Source: CAIKBL01 sp964555355
GTDB lineage: Bacteria > Pseudomonadota > Gammaproteobacteria > Ga0077536
Length of the DNA: 64,000 nucleotides
Direction of reading: 5' to 3'
NCBI GenBank assembly: GCA_964555355.1
Contig: CAZKRY010000018.1
Span: 38,223-102,222, forward strand
Part shown: piece after piece, positions 16,897 through 26,617 of the stretch
Layout: each line of letters opens with the position of its first letter
Position numbering within the stretch: position 1 is the first letter of the stretch
Notes under the pieces: generated by a model
What the model saw: the letters and a program-made list of their open reading frames with translations, nothing else
What the model was told of the DNA's origin: nothing
Databases searched by the model: none
Position numbers and translations under genes: made by a program

Positions 16897-18530
16897 AGGC
16901 TGTGTTGCTCAAAATCGAAACTGAGATCTCGCGTGTACGCCAATGCCGGTGGCTTAAATTGTGCTTCGCGCTGACCACGCGCCACACAATCTTGGCGGAA
17001 TTGCTCCATCGTTCCTTCCCGTAGCAAGCGGCCGAGCATAAGGGGCAAGCGCCCGCTTTCACGTTTGGCGTCGTATTCCATGTTGATTTTTCGCAAGTGC
17101 GTATCCACTTTCGCGGCTAATAGAGAGACGTCGAGAAACGCGCGTGACTCGATATAAAAGCGGTAGTAGCCCGAAACGTCATCCGCCAACAGCAGAAAAT
17201 AGATGCTGACGACGCCTGATTCTTCCAGTACCTGATTGACCGCGCTGATGACCTGCGCCTCGTAGAGCTTTTCGCCGGTGATACTCGTTACTCCTCGCCC
17301 TTTCTGCACAAATTGCAGCAGCGGCGTGCGTGCGATAAAGCCGGTGACGCGTACCACGTCGTTAATGAAGTAACGAAAGAGACCGGAAGGTGTGGTCACG
17401 ATGACGTAGTACTCTTCGCCTTCTCTCAACTCGCCGAGCCGCAGACACTGTCTGCTGCCGGCATCCCACGCCCGCCGCGGCACAAATTCAAAAAAATGCG
17501 TACTCAACGTGGGAAAGCCGCTGCCGGCGTCGCGGTCCAATGTGACGGTGCCGCGAAACTCGCTCGCGATATAGCCGAGTTCCAGCACCTCCACTTGAGG
17601 GCCGATTTCTTGTCGTAATGCCTGCACGGCAATCCCGGCACTGCCGCCGGTCCACGTCACCACTAAGCGCAACGCAGGCCACCAAGCGCTAGGCGCGTCA
17701 TTCGCGCCAAGCGCGGCGGCGCGCGCGGGATCAGCGAACAAAAGTGATTGTACGTCACGCCACGCGGCGGCTGGCACCCGCTCCGCCCACGAAAATTCAC
17801 CGTGTGCGACATCGTGCAACAAGTTTGTGCGATGCTCCCGGTACAACCGGAACAAGGTCAACAACGTACTGGGGTTGGCGGTGACAATGAATGAAAGATC
17901 GACCCTCGCCAGCGTGAGCCGCAAGATCAACAAATATTTGACCAGGCTATCTTTGATCGCGAGCACGCTATCCGGAATCAAGAATAACGCGCGCACCAAA
18001 CGCGGCGTCGCGTCAGCAATCACCCCAGACGCCGCGCCGTAGGGCAAGCCGTTCGCCAGCAGTCCTTCTTGCGCAGGACTATTGAGCGCAAGAATGGTGC
18101 CGTTGAGCGCTTGAGGTACAAGCGTGACTTGACGTGCCACACTCAGTCTTTGCAGGCGGCACAGCGCGCGCAGATGCGCAGCGGTCAGCGGAATGTCTTT
18201 CGGCAGACTGGTCGTGCCACTGGTACGCAAATAAGCGATGGGCGCGTTAACCGTCAATGCTTGTTCGCCACCTTGTTGAGCGGAGATTGCCGCGCGCAAG
18301 TCTTCGTACTCCGCGAGCGGCACGCGCGTCACGAACTGCTCATAACTCTCGATCGCATGAAACCCATGCTGCGTGCCAAACGTGCCTTTGGCGTTGTCGC
18401 GCAAGATCCGCTGTAGCGTTCGCCATTGGGTGCGATCCGGTGCCGCGGCATACGCGCGTAGACGGAGCCAGGCCAGCCACCAGACGCCGCGCAAGTACCA
18501 CCGTAAAGCCCATCGCAGCAGTGCATTCAT
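16893..18530 (-). CDS. GH3-family acyl-acid amido synthetase-like protein
   Basis: This 545-residue protein belongs to the GH3 fold, the adenylating family known from plants, where it couples jasmonate or auxin to amino acids. The ATP motif YLRTSGTTSLPKDIPLT is near 95-112, the second motif reads GYIASEFRG, and the third (YRFxxGD in plants) appears as FRYFINDVVRVTGF. The Asp is kept but the preceding Gly is Asn. The start at 18530 fits the eight-base gap after the fatty acid hydroxylase gene; a longer frame would overlap it. Bacterial GH3 proteins are mostly uncharacterised. By family logic it adenylates a carboxylic acid and joins it to an amine or amino acid. Confidence 0.9.
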   Translation of the reverse strand: MNALLRWALRWYLRGVWWLAWLRLRAYAAAPDRTQWRTLQRILRDNAKGTFGTQHGFHAIESYEQFVTRVPLAEYEDLRAAISAQQGGEQALTVNAPIAYLRTSGTTSLPKDIPLTAAHLRALCRLQRLSVARQVTLVPQALNGTILALNSPAQEGLLANGLPYGAASGVIADATPRLVRALFLIPDSVLAIKDSLVKYLLILRLTLARVDLSFIVTANPSTLLTLFRLYREHRTNLLHDVAHGEFSWAERVPAAAWRDVQSLLFADPARAAALGANDAPSAWWPALRLVVTWTGGSAGIAVQALRQEIGPQVEVLELGYIASEFRGTVTLDRDAGSGFPTLSTHFFEFVPRRAWDAGSRQCLRLGELREGEEYYVIVTTPSGLFRYFINDVVRVTGFIARTPLLQFVQKGRGVTSITGEKLYEAQVISAVNQVLEESGVVSIYFLLLADDVSGYYRFYIESRAFLDVSLLAAKVDTHLRKINMEYDAKRESGRLPLMLGRLLREGTMEQFRQDCVARGQREAQFKPPALAYTRDLSFDFEQHSL

Positions 18531-18538
18531 GCGATGAG

Positions 18539-19825
18539 TTAGGTGCGAAAGGGCCGGATGAGTTGTTCCCCAAAGCCGGTTGGATAGTCGGGCACGGGGA
18601 TACCGACGCGCGCCAACGGTCGCGCGGGCAAGGACCAGGTACCGAAAACGTGATCCCACAACAGTGTCGTGCTCGAGTAATTACATGCCGCTTCCTTAGC
18701 ATCGAGTGCATGGTGCCAGCGATGCGTCTCGGCGCTGCCCACCACGTAATTCAAAATGCCATACCGCAGCTGAATATTGCTGTGTTGAACCAAACCATTC
18801 ACGGAGTACACCAAGAAGTAGCCCGCTAACACTTCCGGCGCCACGCCCAACAGCAAAAACGGCAAGGTATCGGCCGAGAAGTGCAGCAATTTTTCCAAAG
18901 GATGAAAACGCGCCGTGTTGAGCGAATAAAGCAACGTCGGTGAATGATGAACGGCATGCAAGCGCCACAACCACGGCGCTTGATGGCACGCGCGGTGCAC
19001 CCAGTAGCGGATTAAATCGACCAGCAGGATCATGAGCACGGTCTGTGCAATCCAATGCCAGTCATGCGGCCACCAGGATTTGAGCAGCACAACATCGAGG
19101 CTGCCGATGATCCATACCACCGCCGCCAACGTGAGCGCGCGCGGCCAGATAATCTGCACTAGCGTCATATACAACGCATCATTGCCGATGTGCGACCACG
19201 TCGGGCGCCAGTCAAGTCGCGCGGGATGCCAGCGCTCTAGGAGCAGCACTGTGATACCGTGCAGCACGATCGTGCCGTAAAGCGCGAGCGGCAACGTAAT
19301 GCCCTGCGCGCGCAATAACGCGAATGCGCCAAAAGCCTGCAAAGCTAACCAAGGGTACAGCGCGTACTCCCACCAACGCGAGGTGCGCGACGAACCTTTG
19401 GCATAACATTCGGCAAGCACGCCCACGTAGCCCGCCAGCACCAAATGGAAAATTGCCGGGATCCAAGTGGAAAACCACCGTGGCGCGTCCGGTACCGTGA
19501 GTCCCACCAAAATCCGCGCCACACTTCCCGTCATGTATAAAACAAAGAAACCCCGCAGCCAGCGTGCGAGTTCCGGACGCTCACGCAACACCCCGTGATG
19601 TACCCGCCATGCGCCCGCCGCCATGCCGGCAAGGATGGCCAATTGCGAAGACAGCAGCAGCGGATACGGCAATCCGCTCCCCTGAAACGCCGCGAACGGC
19701 GGCAGCCAAGACTGCGGCGCCCGGGCCTGTAATGCCTGCCCGAGGACACGCCCCGCAAATAACCCGGTGAACAGCCAGAGCAGCTCATGAGCCGCGCGAG
19801 ATGGCGGGAGTTGTGCTTGCACCAT
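18539..19825 (-). CDS. membrane fatty acid hydroxylase / sterol desaturase family protein
   Basis: The 428-residue integral membrane di-iron enzyme has about seven hydrophobic helices in the first 230 residues, then the FA_hydroxylase domain. The metal-binding histidine clusters are HRACH, HAVHHSP, a His in RFHPLEKLLHF, and HRWHH with a final DHVFGTW. These are the expected ligand groups. Family members hydroxylate or desaturate fatty acyl chains, sterols or carotenoids. It is the first gene of the six-gene minus-strand operon and is separated by only 44 bases from the divergent thiolase gene, so both promoters must be compact or overlapping. The substrate is unknown; a lipid that the GH3 ligase then conjugates is a reasonable guess. 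Confidence 0.9.
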   Translation of the reverse strand: MVQAQLPPSRAAHELLWLFTGLFAGRVLGQALQARAPQSWLPPFAAFQGSGLPYPLLLSSQLAILAGMAAGAWRVHHGVLRERPELARWLRGFFVLYMTGSVARILVGLTVPDAPRWFSTWIPAIFHLVLAGYVGVLAECYAKGSSRTSRWWEYALYPWLALQAFGAFALLRAQGITLPLALYGTIVLHGITVLLLERWHPARLDWRPTWSHIGNDALYMTLVQIIWPRALTLAAVVWIIGSLDVVLLKSWWPHDWHWIAQTVLMILLVDLIRYWVHRACHQAPWLWRLHAVHHSPTLLYSLNTARFHPLEKLLHFSADTLPFLLLGVAPEVLAGYFLVYSVNGLVQHSNIQLRYGILNYVVGSAETHRWHHALDAKEAACNYSSTTLLWDHVFGTWSLPARPLARVGIPVPDYPTGFGEQLIRPFRT

Positions 19826-19869
19826 AACGTCTGGGTTCCGTTATTGGATATAGTCAGCGGACCATAAAA

Positions 19870-21087
19870 ATGTCTGCATCCACCATGTCAATTGCCGCCA
19901 TTCCCTACGGAGCCTACTGGTGCACACCGTTCGCCCGCTGGCAGGGTAGTTTGTCCCATTTGCATAGCCTCAAATTTGCCGCGCATGTGGCCCGCGAGGC
20001 ACTCGCCGCGCGCAACATCCCGTTAACTACCTTTGATCACGGGGTCCTAGGCTTAACGGTACCACAGCGTCATTGTTTTTACGGACTGCCGTGGCTGACA
20101 GGGGAATTAGGCGCCCCGCAGGTCGGCGGCCCTACCATCATGCAGGCCTGCGCGACCAGTGCGCGCGTGCTCGCGCATGCCGCGAGCGAGGTGACGCATG
20201 GAGACGCCCGCTGCGTGCTGACCATCACGGCGGATCGCGTCTCGAACGGCCCGCATATTTATTATCCCAACCCGCGCGGCGCCGGTGGTACGGGCGAGAC
20301 CGAAGACTGGGTGCTCGGTAATTTCGAGCACGACCCGTATGCCAAATGCCAGATGGTGACCACGGCCGAGAATTGCGCAAGCAAGTGGAACGTGTCCACC
20401 GCCGAACAACACGCCGTCACGTTACGACGATACGAGCAATACCAAATGGCGTTGGCGCCGTTGGGCGACGGTACCTTTCAAAGCCGATACATGGCCTTGC
20501 CGTTCGCGGTGCCTGATCAAGGCTTACGTAAAACGCAAACCACGCTGACGGGTGACGACGGCATTCACGCGACCACGGCCGAGGGTCTCGCCAAACTTAA
20601 ACCCGTCCTCGAAGGCGGCACCGTGACTTATGGCGCGCAAACCCATCCGGCCGATGGCAACGCCGGCATGGTGGTAACCACACCCGAGCAAGCGCGTGAA
20701 TTGGCGAGCGATCCCAACATCCGCGTCACGCTGGTAGCGAGCGCGCAGGCGCGGACCGAAGTCCGCATGATGCCGGCGGCGCCGATCGAAGCCGCCCGTC
20801 GCGCGCTGCAAGCGGCCGGGATCGGGGTCGCGGATCTCACCGCCATCAAGTCGCATAATCCTTTTGCGGTGAACGACATTATTTTCGCGCGCGAAACCGG
20901 CGCCGACTTAAACCACATGAATAACTATGGCTGCTCGCTTATCTGGGGGCACCCACAAGGCCCTACCGGCATGCGGGCGATCATCGAGCTCATCGAAGAA
21001 CTCGCGCTGAAAGGCGGCGGCTGGGGTTTGTTTCATGGCTGTGCGGCAGGCGACACCGCGATGGCCGTCGTCTTGAAAGTTGAGTAA
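19870..21087 (+). CDS. thiolase-family enzyme (acetyl-CoA acyltransferase-like)
   Basis: The 405-residue protein has two thiolase halves. The nucleophilic Cys lies in QACATSARV. His in KSHNPFAVND and the second Cys in FHGCAAGDTAMAV occupy the acid-base positions. The usual NVNGGAIALGHPLG segment is replaced by MNNYGCSLIWGHPQGPTG, so it is a divergent subfamily and not a standard acetoacetyl-CoA thiolase. The start at 19870 has no clear ribosome-binding site; ATG at 19885 is an alternative. Four bases separate its stop from HyuA, so it leads a thiolase-HyuA-HyuB-acyl-CoA dehydrogenase operon. It probably cleaves or forms a 3-oxoacyl-CoA made or used by these partners. Confidence 0.88.
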   Translation: MSASTMSIAAIPYGAYWCTPFARWQGSLSHLHSLKFAAHVAREALAARNIPLTTFDHGVLGLTVPQRHCFYGLPWLTGELGAPQVGGPTIMQACATSARVLAHAASEVTHGDARCVLTITADRVSNGPHIYYPNPRGAGGTGETEDWVLGNFEHDPYAKCQMVTTAENCASKWNVSTAEQHAVTLRRYEQYQMALAPLGDGTFQSRYMALPFAVPDQGLRKTQTTLTGDDGIHATTAEGLAKLKPVLEGGTVTYGAQTHPADGNAGMVVTTPEQARELASDPNIRVTLVASAQARTEVRMMPAAPIEAARRALQAAGIGVADLTAIKSHNPFAVNDIIFARETGADLNHMNNYGCSLIWGHPQGPTGMRAIIELIEELALKGGGWGLFHGCAAGDTAMAVVLKVE

Positions 21088-21091
21088 GCAC

Positions 21092-23188
21092 ATGCGTTAT
21101 CGGATTGGCGTCGATGTCGGTGGCACCTTCACCGATTTTTTGATTACCGATAGCGAAGGCAACGCGGAAGTGGTGAAGACCTCGACCACGCCCGCCGACC
21201 CTAGCGTCGGATTTTTTCGTGGGATCGAACGCGCGGCGAGCGTCCGTCGCTTGAGCATTGAAGCCTTTCTACAGCAAGTCGATGCCATCGTGCACGGCAC
21301 CACGATTACCACCAACGCCACGTTAACGGGCGATGGCGCGAAGACCGGGTTTATCACGACGCGCGGTTTCCGTGATCTGCTGAACTTACGGCGAGGCCTC
21401 AAAGACCGGCAATTTGAAAAATACCCGCAACCGGCGCCACTCGTGCCGCGCGAGCGCGTGTTAGTGGTGGATGAGCGCATCAATTTCGCGGGCGAAGTGC
21501 TAACGCCATTGAACGAGGCCGATGTTCAAGCGGTGATCAAAGCCTTGGCCAGTGAGAAAGTAGAAGCCATCGCAGTCTCATTGCTATGGTCATTTCAAAA
21601 CCCGGCGCATGAAATACGCATCGCGGAACTCATTCGCGCGGCGATGCCGGAAGTTTATCTCTCGCTTTCGATTGATGTGTTGCCGCAGATCCGGGTGTAT
21701 GAGCGCCACAGCACCACCGCACTCAACGCCTACGTCGGCCCGGTGTTAACGCGATACTTAAGCAAGCTACAAACCGCGCTTGGCACCCACGGCTTTCGCG
21801 GTAATTTACTCATCATGCAGTCGAACGGCGGGGTGATGACGCCGGAAATCGCCCGGCGTTTTGCGGTGAACACGTTGTTGTCGGGGCCGGCCGGTGCACC
21901 GATGGCAGGGATTTATTACGGCGCAACACATGGCTTTCGTAATGTCATCACCGTCGACATGGGCGGCACATCGTTTGATGTCGCACTCATCAAAAATGCC
22001 GAACCGAGCATCACCACCGAAGGCGAAATCGGCGGTCATCGCGTGGCGTCCCCTATTTTGGATATTCATACCATCGGCGCGGGGGGTGGCTCGATTGCGA
22101 GTATCGATGGCGGTGGTTTATTACGTGTTGGGCCGAAGAGCGCCGGCGCGTTACCGGGGCCGGCGTTGTATGGGCGCGGCGGCACGCTGCCCACCGTCAC
22201 GGATGCGCAGTTCGCGTTGGGTTATCTCGATCCCGCGCGCTTCGAAACCGGCGAGTTGAGCGCCGATCCGGCGGCCGCGCGGCGCGCGATTGAAGAACAT
22301 ATCGCGCTACCGTTGAAGCTCTCGGTCGAAAGCGCGGCGGATGCCATCTATCAAGTGGTCAATCACCACATGGCGGCGGCGATTGAAGTGGTCTCGGTGC
22401 AGCGCGGCTACGATCCGCGCGAATTTGTGCTGGTGGTGGCGGGTGGTGCCGGCCCCATTCACGGCGCGGCGTTGGCGCGTGAACTTGAGATCCCGCTATT
22501 GCTTATCCCGCGCGAATCATCCGTTTTTTGTGCGGCCGGCATGCTGATCTCGGATCTAAAACATGACTATGTCAGAACCTATGCGCGCGATTTGGCCACG
22601 CTCGATCCCGCGGAGATTGCGCGCGTCGCGCGCGCACTAGCCAATGAAGCCGAAGCCACCCTCGCACACGAACAGGTGCCGGCGAGCGCCATCGCACTCA
22701 ACTTTAGCGTGGATGTGCGTTATGTCGGACAATTCAATGAAGTGGAAGTTGCGATTGGCGATCCTAGGTCCGGCGATCCGCAACTGCTCAACGACATTAC
22801 GGCGAGTTTTCACGCCCGCCACGATGCGCTCTATGGTTACGCCATGCAGGGCGCGCCGCTTGAACTTATCAACGTGCGCTTATCCGCGCGCGGGCTTACA
22901 CCTAAACCGAAACAGTCTCCGCAACCGCTTGGCCCTTCGGATCCAAGGCCCGCGCTGAGCGGCACGCGCCAAGTGTTTTTCGATGGCATCGCCCATACCG
23001 TCCCGCTGTACGAAGGACTTGCGCTACAACCCGGTCATCACGTGGCGGGGCCGGCACTTATCGTGCAGCCCACCACCACCATTGCGGTGCCGCCGGATTT
23101 TGCACTGTGGTGCGATGAATACGCCAATTATTTGATGTACCGGCAAGGTGCCGATCTGCATGCACTGCGTGCACGCCTAGCCCAATAA
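21092..23188 (+). CDS. hydantoinase/oxoprolinase subunit A (HyuA), module 1
   Basis: This 698-residue ATP-dependent subunit has the N-terminal phosphate motif GVDVGGTFTDF near residue 5, the ASKHA-type second motif VDMGGTSFDVAL near 290 and HTIGAGGGSIASI soon after. The C-terminal VRYVGQFNE is typical of HyuA. Family members work with HyuB to hydrolyse cyclic amides (N-methylhydantoin, 5-oxoproline) or, in relatives, to carboxylate ketones such as acetone and acetophenone. The start at ATG 21092 is preferred to an in-frame TTG at 21080 because the protein then begins with the usual MRYRIGVDVGG. It sits between a thiolase and HyuB. Which of the two reaction types applies cannot be decided from sequence alone; the CoA-linked neighbours favour a carboxylase-like or ring-opening step feeding beta-oxidation. 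Confidence 0.93.
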   Translation: MRYRIGVDVGGTFTDFLITDSEGNAEVVKTSTTPADPSVGFFRGIERAASVRRLSIEAFLQQVDAIVHGTTITTNATLTGDGAKTGFITTRGFRDLLNLRRGLKDRQFEKYPQPAPLVPRERVLVVDERINFAGEVLTPLNEADVQAVIKALASEKVEAIAVSLLWSFQNPAHEIRIAELIRAAMPEVYLSLSIDVLPQIRVYERHSTTALNAYVGPVLTRYLSKLQTALGTHGFRGNLLIMQSNGGVMTPEIARRFAVNTLLSGPAGAPMAGIYYGATHGFRNVITVDMGGTSFDVALIKNAEPSITTEGEIGGHRVASPILDIHTIGAGGGSIASIDGGGLLRVGPKSAGALPGPALYGRGGTLPTVTDAQFALGYLDPARFETGELSADPAAARRAIEEHIALPLKLSVESAADAIYQVVNHHMAAAIEVVSVQRGYDPREFVLVVAGGAGPIHGAALARELEIPLLLIPRESSVFCAAGMLISDLKHDYVRTYARDLATLDPAEIARVARALANEAEATLAHEQVPASAIALNFSVDVRYVGQFNEVEVAIGDPRSGDPQLLNDITASFHARHDALYGYAMQGAPLELINVRLSARGLTPKPKQSPQPLGPSDPRPALSGTRQVFFDGIAHTVPLYEGLALQPGHHVAGPALIVQPTTTIAVPPDFALWCDEYANYLMYRQGADLHALRARLAQ

Positions 23189-23198
23189 GGAGTCCGCG

Positions 23199-24953
23199 AT
23201 GGATGCCAAAACGCGCACGCTGGAGGAAGTCGATCCGATCCGGATCGCGGTGATCGATAACCGGCTGGATGCAATCAGTAAAGAAATTGGCCTCACGATG
23301 CTGCGCACCTCGCGCTCGCCAATCTTCTCCGAAGCCCGCGACTTCGCGACCGCGATTTTTGATCGCGAGCTACGCTTGGTCGCGCAAACTGCCTACATCC
23401 CGGTGCTGATGGGCGCTCTCCCTTACGCCGTTAAAAGCATCGCCGAGACTTTTGCCGGCGATATTGAAGACGGCGACGTCTTTATTCTGAACGATCCGTA
23501 TCGCGGCAATAATCACCCGCCGGATATCACGATTGCGAAGCCAGTGTTTTATAACGGCGAACTGTGTTTCTGGGCAACCTGCAAAGGCCATCACGCCGAT
23601 GTCGGCGGCGGCGGCGTGGCGGGCTACAATCCCGGCGCGCGCAGCGTGTGGGATGAATGTGTACGCATTCCGCCGGCCAAGCTCTATATCGCGGGCAAAC
23701 GCAATCGCTCGTTGTTCGACATGATTCTGTTGAACGTGCATCTGCCGTTTTTGGTGGAAGGAGACATCAACTGCCAAGTCGGCGCGGTCACCATCGGCGA
23801 ACGTGGTTTGCGCGCGCTACTCGATAAACACGGTGCCCAGGTGGTGGACGCCGCTATCGAACGCATCTTTGATGCCGCGGAAAAACAGATGCGCACCGCG
23901 CTCCGCACGTTGCCACAAGGTCACTTTCGCGGCGAGCGGTTGATCGACCACGATGGCATCGATAAGTCACGCATGCTGGCGGTGAAAGTCGCGCTGCACA
24001 TTGAAGGCGAACGTTTGTGTTTCGACTTCTCCGATAGCGACGCACAAGCCGCAGGTTATGTGAATAGCACCTTGCCAAACACAGCGTCATCGGCGTTTCT
24101 CGCACTCTTCATGGCGTTGGGCGGTGAGGTGCGGTTCAACGCGGGCGCGCTGCGTGCATTGGAAGTCATCGCGCCCGTCGGCACGGTGGTCAACGCGGCG
24201 GAGCCCGCGCCGGTCGCGGGCTGCACCATCGCGTCCGCGCAGGCCATTATCGAAGCCGTGTGGCTCGCGCTTGCCGAAGCCGCGCCCGAGCGGGTGTATG
24301 CCTGTTGGTCGCGCTGGTGCGCGCCGGCTTCGATGGGTTTTAACCCACGCACTGGGAGGCCATTTGCCGACATTCATTTCATGAGCAAGGGCGGCGGCGG
24401 CGCGGCGCATGGTCAGGATGGTTGGGAACATATGGGCACCGTGATCTGCGCCGGCGGCTTGCGCGCCCCTGATCCGGAACTGCACGAACTCGTGACCCCG
24501 TACACCGTGCTGCAGTACGAGCTGTGGCCGGATAGCGAAGGCGCCGGCCAATGGCGCGGCGGGCTTGGCACCGTTTATCGCTGGCGGGTCGAGACGGATG
24601 GGATTGAGGTCGCGAATTTTGGCGGCGGCAATCGCGCAGCAACCGCGCCGTTCGGGCTTGCCGGCGGACACGCGGCGCAGCCGCACCAATTGTACTTAAC
24701 GCAAGGTGGACAGCGCGTGGCGGTGGATACCGAGAGTTTCTATCGCTATCACACGGGAGATGTGTTTGAGATATTCCAAAGCGGTGGCGGCGGTTATGGC
24801 AATCCCATGACGCGCGATCCGGCATGCGTGCAAGCGGATGTACGAGCGGGGCTGGTGAGCCGCGCGCGAGCGGCGGACGTTTACGGTGTAGTGCTCGATG
24901 CCGCGCTAAACATCGAGAGAGACGCCACCGCCCAGCGTCGAGCGCGTGCATGA
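23199..24953 (+). CDS. hydantoinase B / oxoprolinase subunit (HyuB), module 1
   Basis: The 584-residue partner of HyuA starts at an ATG six bases after AAGGAG. It shows the HyuB landmarks DPIRIAVIDNRLDAI at the N-terminus, GDVFILNDPYRGNNHPPDI near 90, the WATCKGHHADVGG segment with its metal-binding-type histidines near 130, and the terminal FQSGGGGYGNP. In characterised enzymes the A and B subunits form one complex, B supplying much of the substrate site. The stop overlaps the acyl-CoA dehydrogenase start as ATGA, so the two are translationally coupled. Confidence 0.93.
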   Translation: MDAKTRTLEEVDPIRIAVIDNRLDAISKEIGLTMLRTSRSPIFSEARDFATAIFDRELRLVAQTAYIPVLMGALPYAVKSIAETFAGDIEDGDVFILNDPYRGNNHPPDITIAKPVFYNGELCFWATCKGHHADVGGGGVAGYNPGARSVWDECVRIPPAKLYIAGKRNRSLFDMILLNVHLPFLVEGDINCQVGAVTIGERGLRALLDKHGAQVVDAAIERIFDAAEKQMRTALRTLPQGHFRGERLIDHDGIDKSRMLAVKVALHIEGERLCFDFSDSDAQAAGYVNSTLPNTASSAFLALFMALGGEVRFNAGALRALEVIAPVGTVVNAAEPAPVAGCTIASAQAIIEAVWLALAEAAPERVYACWSRWCAPASMGFNPRTGRPFADIHFMSKGGGGAAHGQDGWEHMGTVICAGGLRAPDPELHELVTPYTVLQYELWPDSEGAGQWRGGLGTVYRWRVETDGIEVANFGGGNRAATAPFGLAGGHAAQPHQLYLTQGGQRVAVDTESFYRYHTGDVFEIFQSGGGGYGNPMTRDPACVQADVRAGLVSRARAADVYGVVLDAALNIERDATAQRRARA

Positions 24954-26617
24954 CCGGATCGCAAACCGCGCTCGACGAAACTTTCTTTCTGCTCGATAGC
25001 GTCTGCCACTGGCAGACGCTCTTCGCGTTTCCGCGCTATGCACATGCCGATGCGGCTACCGTACAAGCGATCCTGCGCGCGGGACACACGTTTGCGGAAG
25101 ATGTATTGGCGCCGACGAACGAAGCGGGCGATCAACTCGGTGCACAGTTAGTCAGCGGTCGCGTTCAGTTACCGGCGGGTGTCAAACAGGCGTATCGACA
25201 ATTCTGCGCCGATGGCTGGCCAGGCTTTGATCTGCCCCGTGAATTTGGCGGCCAAGACTTGCCGCTGCTCGCGCAGGTCACTTTTGCAGAGCAGATCAAT
25301 CGCGCCAATGTCGCCTATGGCATGTTGCCCATCATGTTGCGTGCCGGCGCGCATTTGTTACTAGAACATGGCACGCCAGATTTGATAGCGCGAGTCGTGC
25401 CGCGACTCACCAGCGGCGAGTGGGGTGCGACTATCTGCATCTCGGAACCGCAAGCCGGATCCGATGTTGGACGCATCACGACGCGCGCGACGCCGCAAGC
25501 CGACGGCGCTTTCACTATTAACGGCACCAAGAGTTGGATTAGCTACGGCGATCATGATCTCACCACCCAAGCCGTGCACTTTGTGCTCGCGCGAGAAACG
25601 AATGCGCCAGCCGGCACACGGGGTTTAAGTTTGTTCCTGGTGCCGCGCCTGCGGTTTTCGGATGAGAGCCAAAACGGTTGGTCGGTGCTGCGCATCGAGC
25701 AGAAGCTCGGTTTGCACGGCTCGCCCACTTGCATGCTGAATTTCGAGAACGCGCGGGGATATCGCATCGGGTTACCGCAGCAAGGACTGCGCGCGATGTT
25801 CACGATGGTGAACTTGATGCGACTGGAAGTTGCGGTACAGGGTGTGGCGGTGGCATCCATCGCCGCGGACAAAGCAGCGCACTACGCGACCCAGCGTTTG
25901 CAAGGCGGCCCACCGGATGCGCCACCCGTTGCCATCGCCACTCATCCAGACATTCAACGCCTCTTACTCGGCATGCAAGCCCGCGTCCGGCCGTTGCGCG
26001 CGCTGGTATACCACCTGGCGCATTTACTCGATATCGCACGCAGCGACGCGGATCCAAATGCGCGCGCCGAAGCGCAAGCCACCGCCGACTGGTGGTTGCC
26101 GGTGTGCAAAACCTGTGCGGCGGAAACCGCCTTTGAAGTAGCGAGTGATGCACTGCAAGTGGCCGGCGGATTTGGCTACACACGCGACGGTGGCCTCGAG
26201 CAACACCTACGCGATGCACGCGTCATGGCGGTTTACGAAGGCACCAGCGGCATTCAGGCCCTCGATCTGGTTGCGCGCAAGGTACGTCGCGATGGCGGCC
26301 AGCGTGCGCTTAAGATATGCACGGAGATGGTACTTGATGCATGCGAACTAAACGCTGCATGGTTAGCACCAATCGCGCAGCAATTCGAACGCGCGACGCA
26401 GACTGTGGTGGCTGCCACCGAAGAAGCCGCCGCCGCAATTGCGTGGGATTACCTAAAACTTGCCGGCCTCGCGGGCAGCGCATGGATGTGGGCGAGGATG
26501 TTGGCGGCGCGCACGTACGCGGACCCTAATCACGACTACCGCGCGCGCTGCGGTGAATTCTTTAAGCATTACTGGGTGCCGCAGGTGCAGGTACACGGCG
26601 CGCGAATTAGCGGGTGA
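24950..26617 (+). CDS. acyl-CoA dehydrogenase, DmdC-like subfamily
   Basis: The 555-residue FAD enzyme oxidises an acyl-CoA to the 2-enoyl-CoA. The family blocks CISEPQAGSD and INGTKSWISYG are at about 163-198, the GGFGYTRDGGLEQHLRDARV block is at 406-425, and the catalytic base is Glu430 in VYEGTSGIQALDL. The YEGTxGIQALDL signature and the extra C-terminal domain match the long DmdC (3-methylmercaptopropionyl-CoA dehydrogenase)-like group and not classical medium-chain enzymes. The true start at 24950 forms an ATGA overlap with HyuB; longer frames lie inside HyuB. Its 3' end overlaps that of the convergent hydrolase gene by 11 bases. Confidence 0.92.
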   Translation: MTGSQTALDETFFLLDSVCHWQTLFAFPRYAHADAATVQAILRAGHTFAEDVLAPTNEAGDQLGAQLVSGRVQLPAGVKQAYRQFCADGWPGFDLPREFGGQDLPLLAQVTFAEQINRANVAYGMLPIMLRAGAHLLLEHGTPDLIARVVPRLTSGEWGATICISEPQAGSDVGRITTRATPQADGAFTINGTKSWISYGDHDLTTQAVHFVLARETNAPAGTRGLSLFLVPRLRFSDESQNGWSVLRIEQKLGLHGSPTCMLNFENARGYRIGLPQQGLRAMFTMVNLMRLEVAVQGVAVASIAADKAAHYATQRLQGGPPDAPPVAIATHPDIQRLLLGMQARVRPLRALVYHLAHLLDIARSDADPNARAEAQATADWWLPVCKTCAAETAFEVASDALQVAGGFGYTRDGGLEQHLRDARVMAVYEGTSGIQALDLVARKVRRDGGQRALKICTEMVLDACELNAAWLAPIAQQFERATQTVVAATEEAAAAIAWDYLKLAGLAGSAWMWARMLAARTYADPNHDYRARCGEFFKHYWVPQVQVHGARISG

